Source of the DNA: JAQUOA01 sp037443785
GTDB taxonomy: Bacteria; Bacteroidota; Ignavibacteria; UBA10030; UBA8401
NCBI GenBank assembly: GCA_037443785.1
Contig: JBBINR010000009.1
Location: 38,053-102,052, forward strand
Direction: 5' to 3'
Length of the DNA: 64,000 bases
The notes beneath the pieces are model-generated. The model saw nothing but the letters and a program-made list of their open reading frames with translations, made no database searches and was not told the DNA's origin. Positions 24,576 through 32,800 of the stretch are shown here, piece after piece; position 1 is the stretch's first letter, and each line of letters starts with the position of its first letter. A program made the position numbers and the translations under genes.

Positions 24576-24677
24576 CTGCAAATCCCTTTCTTTCATTGTT
24601 GGTAGAATGTCTATCCGCTACTGGCGGAGTTGGTTTACATTCTAATAACAAATGAGAATACTGGAATTGGACATATT

Positions 24678-25313
24678 TTATTTTTTAAAAACCTGAGCGC
24701 CTCTCTTCTTCATCTCTTCTGCAATATATGCACCGTCTCCTTCTTGCTGTTGCAGCTTTTCAATAATACGATGATAACTCTCCTTATCGCGGTTCTGGCT
24801 TAACTTGAACACGCTATCGATTCCTGCTACTTCAATTTCGAATGCAGCAATATACTTGATCAATTTGTTGACGTATTCTTTCGGCAGGTTATCAAGCACG
24901 GTGGGCGATTGTGCATGTCCTTTTTCAAAATGCAGACTTGTTGTTCTCAGAACGTTGATCAACCCTTCGTCGTTAAGAAAATTGAGGTTCCCTTTCACAT
25001 GTACGCTGATGTAATTCCACGTTGAACCTTGATGCGGATTTGTATACCAGCTTGCACTGACATACGTATGAGGTCCGGTAAAGACTGCAAGCACATTGGA
25101 ATTCTTTTCAAATACTTTGTGATGATCTGTCTCCTTCATGATGTGTCCTGTAAGAAAAAGTTTTCCGTTCCTTTCTTCGATAAATACCGGAACCTGCGTT
25201 GCGACCGGCTCGCCTTTTTCATTGCATCCCGTTAAAAATGCAAAAGGATGTTCACGAATGAATTGAAGAACAACTTCTTTGTCTTTTTCTTTATACTGTG
25301 GAAGATCATACAT
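24678..25313 (-). CDS. PaiB-like FMN-binding negative transcriptional regulator family protein
   Basis: Protein of 211 residues of the PaiB/FMN-binding split-barrel family. The signature includes MYDLPQYKEKDKEVVLQFIREHPFAFLTG near the start, VATQVPVFIEERNGKLFLTGHIMK, and the highly conserved ANVLAVFTGPHTYVSASWY-like segment (here NVLAVFTGPHTYVSASWY) followed by VPTWNY-like STWNYISVHVKG. PaiB is named for repression of sporulation and protease genes in Bacillus subtilis; a flavin-linked role is more general. It stands alone on the minus strand. Confidence 0.9.
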   Translation of the reverse strand: MYDLPQYKEKDKEVVLQFIREHPFAFLTGCNEKGEPVATQVPVFIEERNGKLFLTGHIMKETDHHKVFEKNSNVLAVFTGPHTYVSASWYTNPHQGSTWNYISVHVKGNLNFLNDEGLINVLRTTSLHFEKGHAQSPTVLDNLPKEYVNKLIKYIAAFEIEVAGIDSVFKLSQNRDKESYHRIIEKLQQQEGDGAYIAEEMKKRGAQVFKK

Positions 25314-25455
25314 AATGGTTTACACCTGTTCGTTGGTTGGCAAAAAAAATAATGATCACATTCATCGCCTCTCCAAAAATGAAAAAGAAATTCACTTATG
25401 AATAACATGTGAGAGCGCAAAGAGTGAACATTATCTCCAAATTATAATCTGTCTG

Positions 25456-25893
25456 TTATTCCTTATAAAGCCGCGCTCCTATCAAAATACCGAGCACAAT
25501 TCCGACAAAGCTGCCGATCAATTGTCCCGTTACAATTTTGGAAGGAAGAATTCCAAGCGCAATAAAATCGAACGACGTGGTTAATTTGCTCACTGCCCAA
25601 AGAAAAAATCCGGCAAGCAACGCCGTTTTCGGCCCTGCCCCAAAACTCGGTCGTATTCCGGCGTAGACCCACACACCGGCGATCCCGTGAATAAAACACA
25701 TCAACATCCATAGACTCATCGAAACGGATTGCTGCAGAGGATGAATATGGCTTCCCATCTCGTTCACCCAGTTTTGAAAATCGTTGTTGAGAATGCCGCC
25801 GTTCACAACGCCGTTGCTGATGAACAAAATAATTCCGGCCACAATCCCACCCCTTAACACACGCGCAAAATTGATATTCATTTTTTCTGTCAT
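25456..25893 (-). CDS. Small membrane protein of unknown family
   Basis: Protein of 145 residues with four hydrophobic segments: RVLRGGIVAGIILFISNGVV, SMSLWMLMCFIHGIAGVWVYA, TALLAGFFLWAVSK and IGSFVGIVLGILIGARLY. The frame is open for another 59 codons upstream, overlapping the VOC gene in another frame, but AGGAGG lies 9 nt before the ATG at 25893, so the shorter form is real. No function can be proposed. It follows the VOC gene at 25940 on the same strand by about 45 nt. Confidence 0.72.
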   Translation of the reverse strand: MTEKMNINFARVLRGGIVAGIILFISNGVVNGGILNNDFQNWVNEMGSHIHPLQQSVSMSLWMLMCFIHGIAGVWVYAGIRPSFGAGPKTALLAGFFLWAVSKLTTSFDFIALGILPSKIVTGQLIGSFVGIVLGILIGARLYKE

Positions 25894-25939
25894 AGAAATC
25901 ATCCTCCTTAGAATAGTAGGGTTCATTGGATAATATTGT

Positions 25940-26350
25940 TTACCCAAGCTGGGCGAGCGAAAACCAATTCCCTGAATCGTCTTTGAAGATCGCTTCAATG
26001 CCGTAAAATTCTTTTTTGGGTAATTTCGTAAACTCAACGTCTTTCGCCTTAAGTTCTTCATACGTTGCAAAGATATCTTTGCAGGTAAAAACGCCGCATC
26101 CGAATGTCCCTTTCTTTATCAGTTCTGTCATCGCCTGTGCTGTCTCTTTCGTGAACATCGATCCCGCACTTACAGGATACAATGTGATCTCCAAATCGGG
26201 CTGGTCAGGCGCACAAACGGTAAGCCATCTGCCGTCATCACCCATTGGTGCATCGATAACGACTTTAAATCCGAGTTTATTGATATAAAAATCGTACGCT
26301 CTCTTTTGGTTGAGGACGTACACACAAACATGAGTCATTTTGGTAATCAT
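25940..26350 (-). CDS. VOC/glyoxalase-family protein
   Basis: Protein of 136 residues with two beta-alpha-beta-beta-beta modules. The N-terminus KMTHVCVYVLNQKRAYDFYINKLGFKVVIDAPM and the C-terminus FYGIEAIFKDDSGNWFSLAQ match the glyoxalase/bleomycin-resistance group. The His in the first strand and the Glu in the later strand (about residue 54, DLEITLY) could be metal ligands. The substrate is unknown. The gene starts after AAAGGAGAAA and is followed by the small membrane-protein gene, with the AraC regulator at 26420 just upstream on the same strand. Confidence 0.88.
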   Translation of the reverse strand: MITKMTHVCVYVLNQKRAYDFYINKLGFKVVIDAPMGDDGRWLTVCAPDQPDLEITLYPVSAGSMFTKETAQAMTELIKKGTFGCGVFTCKDIFATYEELKAKDVEFTKLPKKEFYGIEAIFKDDSGNWFSLAQLG

Positions 26351-26419
26351 AGTTTCTCCTTTTGAAATTGTTTTTCACAAAGATACGCTCTGAATGCTGA
26401 TTTGATTTCTCGAAAATTG

Positions 26420-26851
26420 CTATTCTTTGAGCCAGCCGTTTTTTTCTGCAAAGCATCCCGGAACAAAGGAGAGCGGCGAGTGCATCATGGTCGCTTTGAT
26501 ATGCTGCTGTCTCGCTCCATAGACTGAAGGAGTAATGCCGACAAGACGTTTGAATAATCCGGTGAATGAACTTGCACTGTCAAATCCGACCATGCAACAT
26601 ACGTCCGAAACCGGAACGTTGGCGTTCAACAGTGCCATTGCTTTTTCAATTCGTACTGCGGTCAAATATTGATGCGGGGTTTTGCCGTACACTTTTTTAA
26701 ACAGCCTGATGAAATGGAATTTCGAAAAGAATGCTTCATCGGCAATGTTATCGACGTCGATAGCGCTCGCGTAGTTGCTGTCGATAAAAAGTTTTGCCTG
26801 AACAATGCGTCTGTATAAATAGACCTTGGGATATGGTTCTACTGCTGTCAT
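26420..26851 (-). CDS. Short AraC-family regulator (DNA-binding domain only)
   Basis: Protein of 143 residues consisting mostly of an AraC/XylS domain: AKLFIDSNYASAIDVDNIADEAFFSKFHFIRLFKKVYGKTPHQYL, then ALLNANVPVSDVCCMVGFDSASSFTGLFKRLVGITPS. No separate ligand domain precedes it. A start 13 codons further upstream is possible; the ATG at 26851 is chosen because it begins just before the domain. It probably regulates the VOC and membrane-protein genes downstream on the same strand. Confidence 0.83.
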   Translation of the reverse strand: MTAVEPYPKVYLYRRIVQAKLFIDSNYASAIDVDNIADEAFFSKFHFIRLFKKVYGKTPHQYLTAVRIEKAMALLNANVPVSDVCCMVGFDSASSFTGLFKRLVGITPSVYGARQQHIKATMMHSPLSFVPGCFAEKNGWLKE

Positions 26852-27018
26852 TGTTATCGGTATGCTGTTTGGAATTAAAGTGCATTGCAAATGCTTTTGT
26901 TATTGAGATTACTAAAATCGGACAAAGAAGTCAAAATTTTTATCGGATAATGTACATTTTCTCTTTTTTGCGCTCCTTTTATATCATTTTTTGGTGAAGC
27001 ATTCATGATATGGATTTG

Positions 27019-27055
27019 CCATTCTCGTTCCCAATCTCTGATTGGAAACGAATGG
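27019..27055. repeat. Imperfect inverted repeat (REP-like hairpin)
   Basis: TCGTTCCCAATC (27025-27036) pairs with GATTGGAAACGA (27040-27051) around TCT with a single mismatch, and CCATT/AATGG extends the stem after a small bulge. It has no adjoining T-run, so a mobile or REP-like element is more likely than a terminator. Confidence 0.55.
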
Positions 27056-27057
27056 AA

Positions 27058-27414
27058 TTAGCTGTTTGATTCTATTTTCCCACGTTTAAAATACTCCAAC
27101 GCCTTCGGACGAAAGAGAACATAGACAGTAATAACGAAGAACGCGCCGTGAATTGCCAATTGATCCAGCGTGTGATAGAAACTTAAGACGACATGGTACG
27201 AAATCCACACAAACAAAAGCCACCGCCCCCAGATCGCTCTGCGAAGCGTTGCAATGCCGCCAACGATGGCAAGAAACCGAACGAAAAGCGCCGTGAGAAA
27301 TTCTCTTGCAAACGGATCGTGTATGGTAAACTCATTTGCGTGGTACGCAATACCGGTAATGCCGGCGGCGATGAAGAACCAGGCGGTAAGTGTAATGGTG
27401 AGAGATTTTGACAT
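27058..27414 (-). CDS. Small four-span membrane protein of unknown function
   Basis: Protein of 118 residues with about four membrane spans: LTITLTAWFFIAAGITGIAY, FLTALFVRFLAIVGGIATL, RWLLFVWISYHVVLSFYHTLD and AFFVITVYVLFR. It is similar in size and layout to DoxX-like proteins but I see no conclusive family motif. A start five codons upstream (27429) is possible. It lies about 60 nt downstream of the acyltransferase gene at 27478 on the same strand. Confidence 0.68.
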   Translation of the reverse strand: MSKSLTITLTAWFFIAAGITGIAYHANEFTIHDPFAREFLTALFVRFLAIVGGIATLRRAIWGRWLLFVWISYHVVLSFYHTLDQLAIHGAFFVITVYVLFRPKALEYFKRGKIESNS

Positions 27415-27477
27415 GATGTTTTCTTTCATTTCATTTTGATCTCTTGTTAGAAAACGAATAAATTTTTGAACATCACT

Positions 27478-28638
27478 TTATAAATACCGCAGCCATCTTT
27501 TTTCTTTATGCTGAAATTTGTATGCTCCGTACCATTTACAGAGAGGATAGAACAAAGCTACAACACTTATCCAGATCAGATAAATAGCCCACAGTTCAAC
27601 GCCGCTTTCGCCTTTGGGTCTTCCAAAATTAAAACCAAAAACGAAATCGGCGCTGGTATATCCCTGCAGAAAAACTATCGCAAACATTATCGGATGAATA
27701 ACGTACCAATGCGTTACAAAATAAAAGAGCGGCACTTTGCCGTACACGGAAAGAATATCGATCAATTTGTTTTTCATTCCTTCAAAAAAATAGAGAAGCA
27801 GGAACATTGTACCAAGCGTCACCGAAGTGAATAACAGTGACGGCGGATATTTTGTGACGTTGATAAATGAAAAAAATGTAAAAAAAATATTTTTTTGAAC
27901 AGACCATGGGGCCGGATCCCCGTACAAATTGATGAATCGAAGGACGACAAAGAGCGCAATACACACCGCACCGATTTTTAAAAAGATTTTTTTCCGTTCG
28001 ATACCCTGCAACTCAAATAATCTACCCAATGAAAATCCTGCAAGCAATATTCCCGACCAGGGAATTGGTGAATATCCCATAATGAACATTGTGCCCGGAG
28101 CAATCGGATATGCCGCTGGACCGAAGAACGGCGACATAATAATCTTTATAATGGAATCATCCGCAAACGGAATGAACGCCAGCGCATTGTGAAGAACAAT
28201 GATCGCAACGCCGATGATGCCAATGGCTGCCGGACTGAACCGCATCAACGCGCTCAGCAGGATAAAACCAAAACCAATCGCCGCAATAACGCTGAAGAGC
28301 GCAACCCCAAAATGAATATCAAACCAAAGCCCGAAGTTGATAACGGTAAATTCCAGAACGATCAGCCACAAACCTCGCGTTAATAAAAACCACCTGCTCG
28401 CGGATAGATTATTTAAAGCTCTCATGGATAGATACGCCGATGCGCCGGAAAGAAAAACAAACGTCGGCGCGCACAGGTGAGTGATCCAGCGTGTAAAAAA
28501 TAAAACGGGAGTCGTTGTTGCAAGATCGGTCGGGTTCAGTGTCAGCGAAGTTACGTGCATCATATCACGGATATGGTCGAGCACCATAATAACCATCACC
28601 AGCCCGCGCGTTATATCAATGCTCTGTAATCTTTTCAT
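27478..28638 (-). CDS. DUF1624/heparan-alpha-glucosaminide N-acetyltransferase-like membrane protein
   Basis: Protein of 386 residues with about ten membrane spans. The N-terminus MKRLQSIDITRGLVMVIMVLDHIRDMMH and the following HLCAPTFVFLSGASAYLSMR are the hallmarks of the DUF1624/YeiB-like acyltransferase family, which moves acyl groups across the membrane. The His in LDHIRD is the expected catalytic region. The acceptor is unknown, with cell-envelope sugars possible. The start at 28638 follows GGAGAGG closely and is preferred over 28668. Confidence 0.88.
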   Translation of the reverse strand: MKRLQSIDITRGLVMVIMVLDHIRDMMHVTSLTLNPTDLATTTPVLFFTRWITHLCAPTFVFLSGASAYLSMRALNNLSASRWFLLTRGLWLIVLEFTVINFGLWFDIHFGVALFSVIAAIGFGFILLSALMRFSPAAIGIIGVAIIVLHNALAFIPFADDSIIKIIMSPFFGPAAYPIAPGTMFIMGYSPIPWSGILLAGFSLGRLFELQGIERKKIFLKIGAVCIALFVVLRFINLYGDPAPWSVQKNIFFTFFSFINVTKYPPSLLFTSVTLGTMFLLLYFFEGMKNKLIDILSVYGKVPLFYFVTHWYVIHPIMFAIVFLQGYTSADFVFGFNFGRPKGESGVELWAIYLIWISVVALFYPLCKWYGAYKFQHKEKRWLRYL

Positions 28639-28708
28639 GCCCCTCTCCGGGATTGTTAAGAAGCCCAAAAGTTACGCTGCTCGGCTCTACGGCGCATTTT
28701 TACATTTC

Positions 28709-29098
28709 TCAAGAAGCATTCAATACCTTGTCTCCTTTGTTGGGTGAACGTATGTTTAACACGCAGGAAATTTTTTTTGTTCCGGAAAAAGATATGCAGG
28801 TGTAAAGAAAATTCACTGTCACGCCAAGCGCGGCGAAGCCTCCATTTTTAATATGATTTTTCTCTCGTTCTGTTGGAAGAAGAAAAATTATATTTACTTG
28901 TTTTTCTCCCTCTTCCATCGTTGCAAAGATTCTAAGCAAACCGGATTCGACAAAACTTAACGTGTCGCATTGCCTTCCCGCTTTGAGAAAGTACCTTCCC
29001 TTTTTGAGTGACGTCTCTTTAAACAACGATTCAATCTTTTCCAGGTCGCCGCGGTGTAATGAAAGATATGAAGTGATGTATTGTTCTAAGTCATTCAT
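28709..29098 (-). pseudogene. Truncated Crp/Fnr-family regulator gene
   Basis: The first 80 or so residues are a clear cyclic-nucleotide-binding-like domain: LEQYITSYLSLHRGDLEKIESLFKETSLKKGRYFLKAGRQC, SFVESGLLRIFATMEEGEKQVNIIFLLP. Compared with the intact relative at 48338 (195 residues), the similarity stops after FLLPTER, and the remaining 45 codons resemble nothing in the family. At that point (near 28860) the DNA runs into a short sequence with alternating GGCG/CGCC repeats, suggesting insertion or deletion. The helix-turn-helix domain is missing altogether, so the product could not bind DNA. Confidence 0.75.
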
Positions 29099-29220
29099 AA
29101 ATTTTATTTTAGAAAATACCCAACTAACACCCAACTTTCAATCCTTGCCTTTTCCCTCCACTTCAAGTATTATATACTATTCAATTAAGAGAGAATCCTC
29201 CGTTTTATAGGGATTTCACC

Positions 29221-29270
29221 AGCATCTTCATTTCAGGTTCTGCAAGATGCTGAAACAAGTTCAGCATGAC
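29221..29270 (+). repeat. REP-like inverted repeat at the start of the second sigma factor gene
   Basis: AGCATCTT (29221-29228) is complementary to AAGATGCT (29244-29251), and ATGCTGAA (29247-29254) to TTCAGCAT (29260-29267), giving two mutually exclusive hairpins. The unit resembles the dispersed GATxCTGAAACAAGTTCAG repeats seen in many genomes. Its last arm contributes the first two bases of the ATG at 29266. Confidence 0.65.
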
Positions 29271-30525
29271 GCTTGATATTCGAAAAACTCTCGATACAAT
29301 TTACACGAGTGAATCGCGCCGCATTCTTGCCACGCTCATTCGTCTGCTCGGCGATTTTGATAGTGCCGAAGATGCGATGCACGATGCCTTTGCCGCGGCG
29401 GCGGAGAAATGGAAAAACGAAGGCGTTCCTGAAAATCCGCGCGCGTGGCTTGTCTCAACGGGACGCTTCAAAGCGATCGATGCTATGCGGCGCCGTGCGC
29501 GGTTCGTACCTGATAAACAAAACGGTGAATCATCGGCTGAACGATTGACCGAACAGCTCGAAGCGCATCCGTTCGACATTGCCGTGCAGATCGACAAAGG
29601 AATCGACGATGACGAACTGCGTTTGATCTTTACGTGTTGTCATCCCGCACTCTCTCCCGACGCACGCGTTGCACTGACTCTGCGCGAAGTGTGCGACCTC
29701 ACCACCGAAGAAATTGCGCACGCATTCCTCACTACCCCGACAACACTCGCACAGCGTATCGTCCGGGCAAAAGCAAAGATACGCGATGCAAAAATTCCAT
29801 ACGAAGTGCCTCGGCAATCGGAACTTTCCGAGCGGCTCGATGCCGTGCTTCAGGTAATTTATCTTGTCTTTAACGAAGGATACTCCGCATCATCCGGCAC
29901 AACACTTACGCGCGCCGATCTTTCCGGCGAAGCAATTCGTCTCGGGCGTTTGCTGCAGCAATTGCTTCCCGAACCGGAAGTGACGGGATTGCTGGCGCTG
30001 ATGCTGTTGCAGGAATCGCGGCGCACAGCGCGCACATCATCCGCAGGTGATGTCATTGTATTGGAAGACCAAGATCGCGCATTGTGGAATCAGGAATTTA
30101 TCAAAGAAGGAATCGCACTGGTTGAGCAAGCCCTCACATCGCGCCGATTCGGGCCGTACTCCATTCAAGCGGCAATTGCCGCTGTGCATTCCGAAGCAAA
30201 AAATGCGGCAGAAACAGACTGGCGCCAGATTGTCGGGTTGTACGATGTGCTGCTGCGTGTAGAACCGTCTCCCATCATTGAATTGAATCGCGCCGTTGCC
30301 ATTGCGATGCGCGATGGATTTCAATCTGGATTGGATCTTGTCGATGCAATTTTGAATCGCGGCGATCTTGCCGATTACCGCTTTGCCCATTCGGCGCGCG
30401 CGGAGCTCTGCCGCCGATTAGGAAAGACCGATGATGCCCGCGCGTCGTATGAACGCGCACTTGCGCTGACACAATTAGAGCCGGAAAAAAGATTTTTGGA
30501 ATCCCGGCTGAGAAAATTGGAATGA
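29266..30525 (+). CDS. ECF sigma factor with DUF6596/TPR C-terminal extension (ECF42 type), second copy
   Basis: Protein of 419 residues. Region 2 is near residues 10-80 (IRLLGDFDSAEDAMHDAFAAA, NPRAWLVSTGRFKAIDAMRR) and region 4 near 115-180 (FTCCHPALSPDARVALTLREV, TTEEIAHAFLTTPTTLAQRIVRAKAKI). The extension carries LVFNEGYSASSG, LMLLQESRRTARTSSAG, the YSIQAAIAAVHSEA segment and closing TPR-like helices. It is more G+C-rich than most neighbours and only moderately similar to the copy at 20110. The ATG lies in a REP-like repeat and lacks a visible Shine-Dalgarno; a TTG at 29272 is an alternative start. Three promoters of the ECF42 pattern lie downstream. Confidence 0.9.
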   Translation: MTLDIRKTLDTIYTSESRRILATLIRLLGDFDSAEDAMHDAFAAAAEKWKNEGVPENPRAWLVSTGRFKAIDAMRRRARFVPDKQNGESSAERLTEQLEAHPFDIAVQIDKGIDDDELRLIFTCCHPALSPDARVALTLREVCDLTTEEIAHAFLTTPTTLAQRIVRAKAKIRDAKIPYEVPRQSELSERLDAVLQVIYLVFNEGYSASSGTTLTRADLSGEAIRLGRLLQQLLPEPEVTGLLALMLLQESRRTARTSSAGDVIVLEDQDRALWNQEFIKEGIALVEQALTSRRFGPYSIQAAIAAVHSEAKNAAETDWRQIVGLYDVLLRVEPSPIIELNRAVAIAMRDGFQSGLDLVDAILNRGDLADYRFAHSARAELCRRLGKTDDARASYERALALTQLEPEKRFLESRLRKLE

Positions 30526-30562
30526 GTGATCTCACTGCAGAGGGCGCAGAGAAATAATAATG

Positions 30563-30650
30563 GTCATTGCGAATGAGTGCTTTCCAACGAGCGAAGCAAT
30601 CTTCTAAATACTTCAAGAGATTGCTTCGACAAAAAATGTCTCACAATGAC
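30563..30650. repeat. Large inverted-repeat element (MITE/REP-like)
   Basis: An 88-bp unit bounded by GTCATTG (30563-30569) and CAATGAC (30644-30650), with an inner pair CGAAGCAATCT (30592-30602) and AGATTGCTTCG (30618-30628). It has no coding potential. Together with the next repeat it fills most of the 346-nt gap (30526-30871) between the sigma factor and peptidase genes; I see no promoter of the ECF42 type there. Confidence 0.8.
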
Positions 30651-30743
30651 ACTAAGAATTAATCCTAATCTGAACGAGCGTGTCAATCCGTGCCTGACAT
30701 GGAATCCACATTTTGTTCTTGCGTACGTGCATCCAATAAATGG

Positions 30744-30763
30744 ATTCCTGCGTTCGCAGGAAT
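30744..30763. repeat. Short perfect inverted repeat of the GGAATGAC type
   Basis: ATTCCTGCG (30744-30752) and CGCAGGAAT (30755-30763) flank TT, followed by GAC. The same core recurs in altered form at 32654-32679, and shorter ATTCCCGA/TCGGGAAT versions occur near 43230. Confidence 0.7.
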
Positions 30764-30871
30764 GACAAATTTCATTTTTCGCAGGAACTTTTCTCGGCAA
30801 CAATACATTGTACGTTGCGTATTCTTCCTACCGCCGTTACAATGTTCAACATTTTTCATAAGGAGACATTC

Positions 30872-32584
30872 ATGAAACGATTCATGACAACTGTAATATT
30901 TTTTCTCACGCTCTTTTCAACTCTTGCCAGTGCGAATGAAACGCTCTCTTCCCTTCTCGAAACGCGCGGCGCCGCGCTTGTTACTGAAGCAAAATCCGCC
31001 GGAGCAAACGGCAAAGCTGCGTACGCACGATTCGTTCAACTGATCGCTGCTGAGCTTTCAAAAACGGGAGATTCGACAACGGCGAGAAAGCTTACTTCTG
31101 CTGTTTCACATCCCGCAGCCGAAAATTTTCCTCATTCAGAATTCGCCTGGATCACACACACCTTTGCGCGTGAGTTTTATAAAGACGATATCATTCGGGA
31201 AACAGCCGAGCTTATTAAGTTTAAAACTTTTGAAACGAATGTACCAAACCGCAAGAATCCGGAGTTCATCAAACAGAAGGAATATCTTCGCTCGCTTGCG
31301 GAAAAATTGGGACTGCATTTCAACGACGCGGATGGATTTGTGCAGGAAATCTGGATCGGCGACGGAGCAGAATCGTTCGGATTGATGTCGCATTCCGATG
31401 TTCAGCCGGTCGCACGTGAAGAATGGTCGCACGATCCGTGGACCACCGGCGTTATCGACGGAAAAATCTGGGGGCGCGGTTCCGTCGATGATAAAGGACC
31501 GATTGTCGCCATCATGTACGGCATGCGCTCGATTCTCGACAGCGGACTTCCCCTCCACAAAAAAATTATTCTCCTTGTCGGCACCGATGAAGAATCGGCG
31601 AATGAAGATGTGACCACGTATCTCAAGACGCATAGTGCACCGACGCAAACAATCGTCGTCGATTCAAATTTCCCGGTGATCTGTGCGGAAAAAGGATGGT
31701 GCGGCATCTGGCTTCATATTCCAAAAAATGCCGGCACATCAAAAGGGAAAGGATTGCTCGTGACGTCAATTCAATCCGGATTTTCGCCGTCGATTGTGCC
31801 GGAAAAAGCTGTTGCAAAAATTGTTGCGCGGCAAATGAAAACCGCCAATGCACAAAAAGAAATCGAAAAAAAAATTGAAGCCTTTATGAAACGGCGAAGC
31901 GGATCGAAAATTGAAGTGACTCATGCCGGAGATACACTGGTGGTGACGGCATTCGGAAAGACTGTTCACAGCGCGGTGCCCGAGCAGGGACACAACGCTT
32001 TAATGGATCTTGTCGTCTTCCTCGACAATGATCTCAACGTTCTGCCAAACGCATACGGATTGATGGCAAAGTTTGCCGCACAGTTTATCGGATTCGAACT
32101 GGATGGAAAGAGTCTCGGCATTGCTCATCATGATGATTTTATGGGAAGCGTAACGGTTGCGGGAGATATGTTTAACACAACAGACACAACGGTGATGTTC
32201 ATGTTCAACTTCCGCGTACCGAGAGGAATCGAGCAGACAGAAATTGAACACGAATTGCAATCACGCTTCGATTCATTCGGAAAGAAGTACGGTGTTAAAT
32301 TTTCCGATACTCGTTACCTCAGCAAAGCACTGTATTCCGATCCTCAAAGTCCCTTCGTGCAAAAACTTCTGACGATTTATAACTCTATCACAAAAGAGAA
32401 CCGGCCAGCGCAATCCATCGGCGGAGGAACATACGCAAAACGAATCCCCAATGCCGTGGTCTTCGGTCCCGCCCTGCCGGACGAAGAATATCTCGGTCAT
32501 CAACCCAACGAGTATTTTCTCATCAGCACGCTTGTGAAGAATATTGAAATCCTCACGCACACGATGGTGGAGTTTGGGATGTAG
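30872..32584 (+). CDS. Secreted M20-family metallopeptidase (dipeptidase-like)
   Basis: Protein of 570 residues with a signal peptide (MKRFMTTVIFFLTLFSTLASA). The M20 metal site is visible: MSHSDVQPV (His about 174, Asp about 176), GRGSVDDKGP (Asp about 206), and GTDEESANED with the catalytic and ligand Glu pair about 240-241. The later QSIGGGTYAKRIPN and GHQPNEYFLIS match the C-terminal part of PepV/CNDP-like dipeptidases. It probably cleaves dipeptides in the periplasm. The frame is open 44 codons upstream, but AAGGAG and the signal peptide fix the start at 30872. It is richer in G+C than most neighbours. Confidence 0.9.
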   Translation: MKRFMTTVIFFLTLFSTLASANETLSSLLETRGAALVTEAKSAGANGKAAYARFVQLIAAELSKTGDSTTARKLTSAVSHPAAENFPHSEFAWITHTFAREFYKDDIIRETAELIKFKTFETNVPNRKNPEFIKQKEYLRSLAEKLGLHFNDADGFVQEIWIGDGAESFGLMSHSDVQPVAREEWSHDPWTTGVIDGKIWGRGSVDDKGPIVAIMYGMRSILDSGLPLHKKIILLVGTDEESANEDVTTYLKTHSAPTQTIVVDSNFPVICAEKGWCGIWLHIPKNAGTSKGKGLLVTSIQSGFSPSIVPEKAVAKIVARQMKTANAQKEIEKKIEAFMKRRSGSKIEVTHAGDTLVVTAFGKTVHSAVPEQGHNALMDLVVFLDNDLNVLPNAYGLMAKFAAQFIGFELDGKSLGIAHHDDFMGSVTVAGDMFNTTDTTVMFMFNFRVPRGIEQTEIEHELQSRFDSFGKKYGVKFSDTRYLSKALYSDPQSPFVQKLLTIYNSITKENRPAQSIGGGTYAKRIPNAVVFGPALPDEEYLGHQPNEYFLISTLVKNIEILTHTMVEFGM

Positions 32585-32653
32585 AGGCAATAAACAATTG
32601 ATACTTGAAAATTGTTTTGACGGCAGAATACTTTTTTTGCGCTGAAATCGATT

Positions 32654-32679
32654 GTCATTCCTGCAAAAGCGGGAATGAC
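32654..32679. repeat. REP-like inverted repeat
   Basis: GTCATTCCTGC (32654-32664) pairs with GCGGGAATGAC (32669-32679) across AAAA, with one wobble position. It belongs to the same loose family as the repeats at 30744, 41886 and 43230. It lies in the 216-nt gap before the hydrolase gene, upstream of the ECF42-type promoter. Confidence 0.7.
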
Positions 32680-32728
32680 AGCGTCTCTTTTTTTAAAATA
32701 AATATTTTTTAAAAAATATCATCACGAA

Positions 32729-32757
32729 TGTCGATTTCTATTTTCATCGTTCGACTA
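32729..32757 (+). promoter_or_regulatory. Putative ECF42-type promoter of the alpha/beta hydrolase gene at 32801
   Basis: TGTCGA (32729-32734) and CGACTA (32752-32757) are spaced by 17 nt and followed by TAGAATG. The last base of CGACTA is 44 nt before the ATG. The same 12 bases with the same spacing occur at 33717 and 42709 and nowhere else that I found. The resemblance to the ECF42 promoter is from memory of work on Streptomyces. Confidence 0.75.
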
Positions 32758-32800
32758 TAGAATGAAAACAGTCACTCATCATTTTTAAGGAAATACTGCC

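Noticed and set aside
24643..24673. Possible degenerate ECF42-type promoter (TGTCCA, 18 nt, GTTATTA on the minus strand) before the YCII gene at 24575
   Set aside because: The -35 has one mismatch, the -10 is very different and the spacer is 18 nt; it is too weak to report with the three exact sites.
29530..29817. Open frames opposite or within the second sigma factor gene
   Set aside because: They are shadows in a G+C-rich gene and show no protein family pattern.
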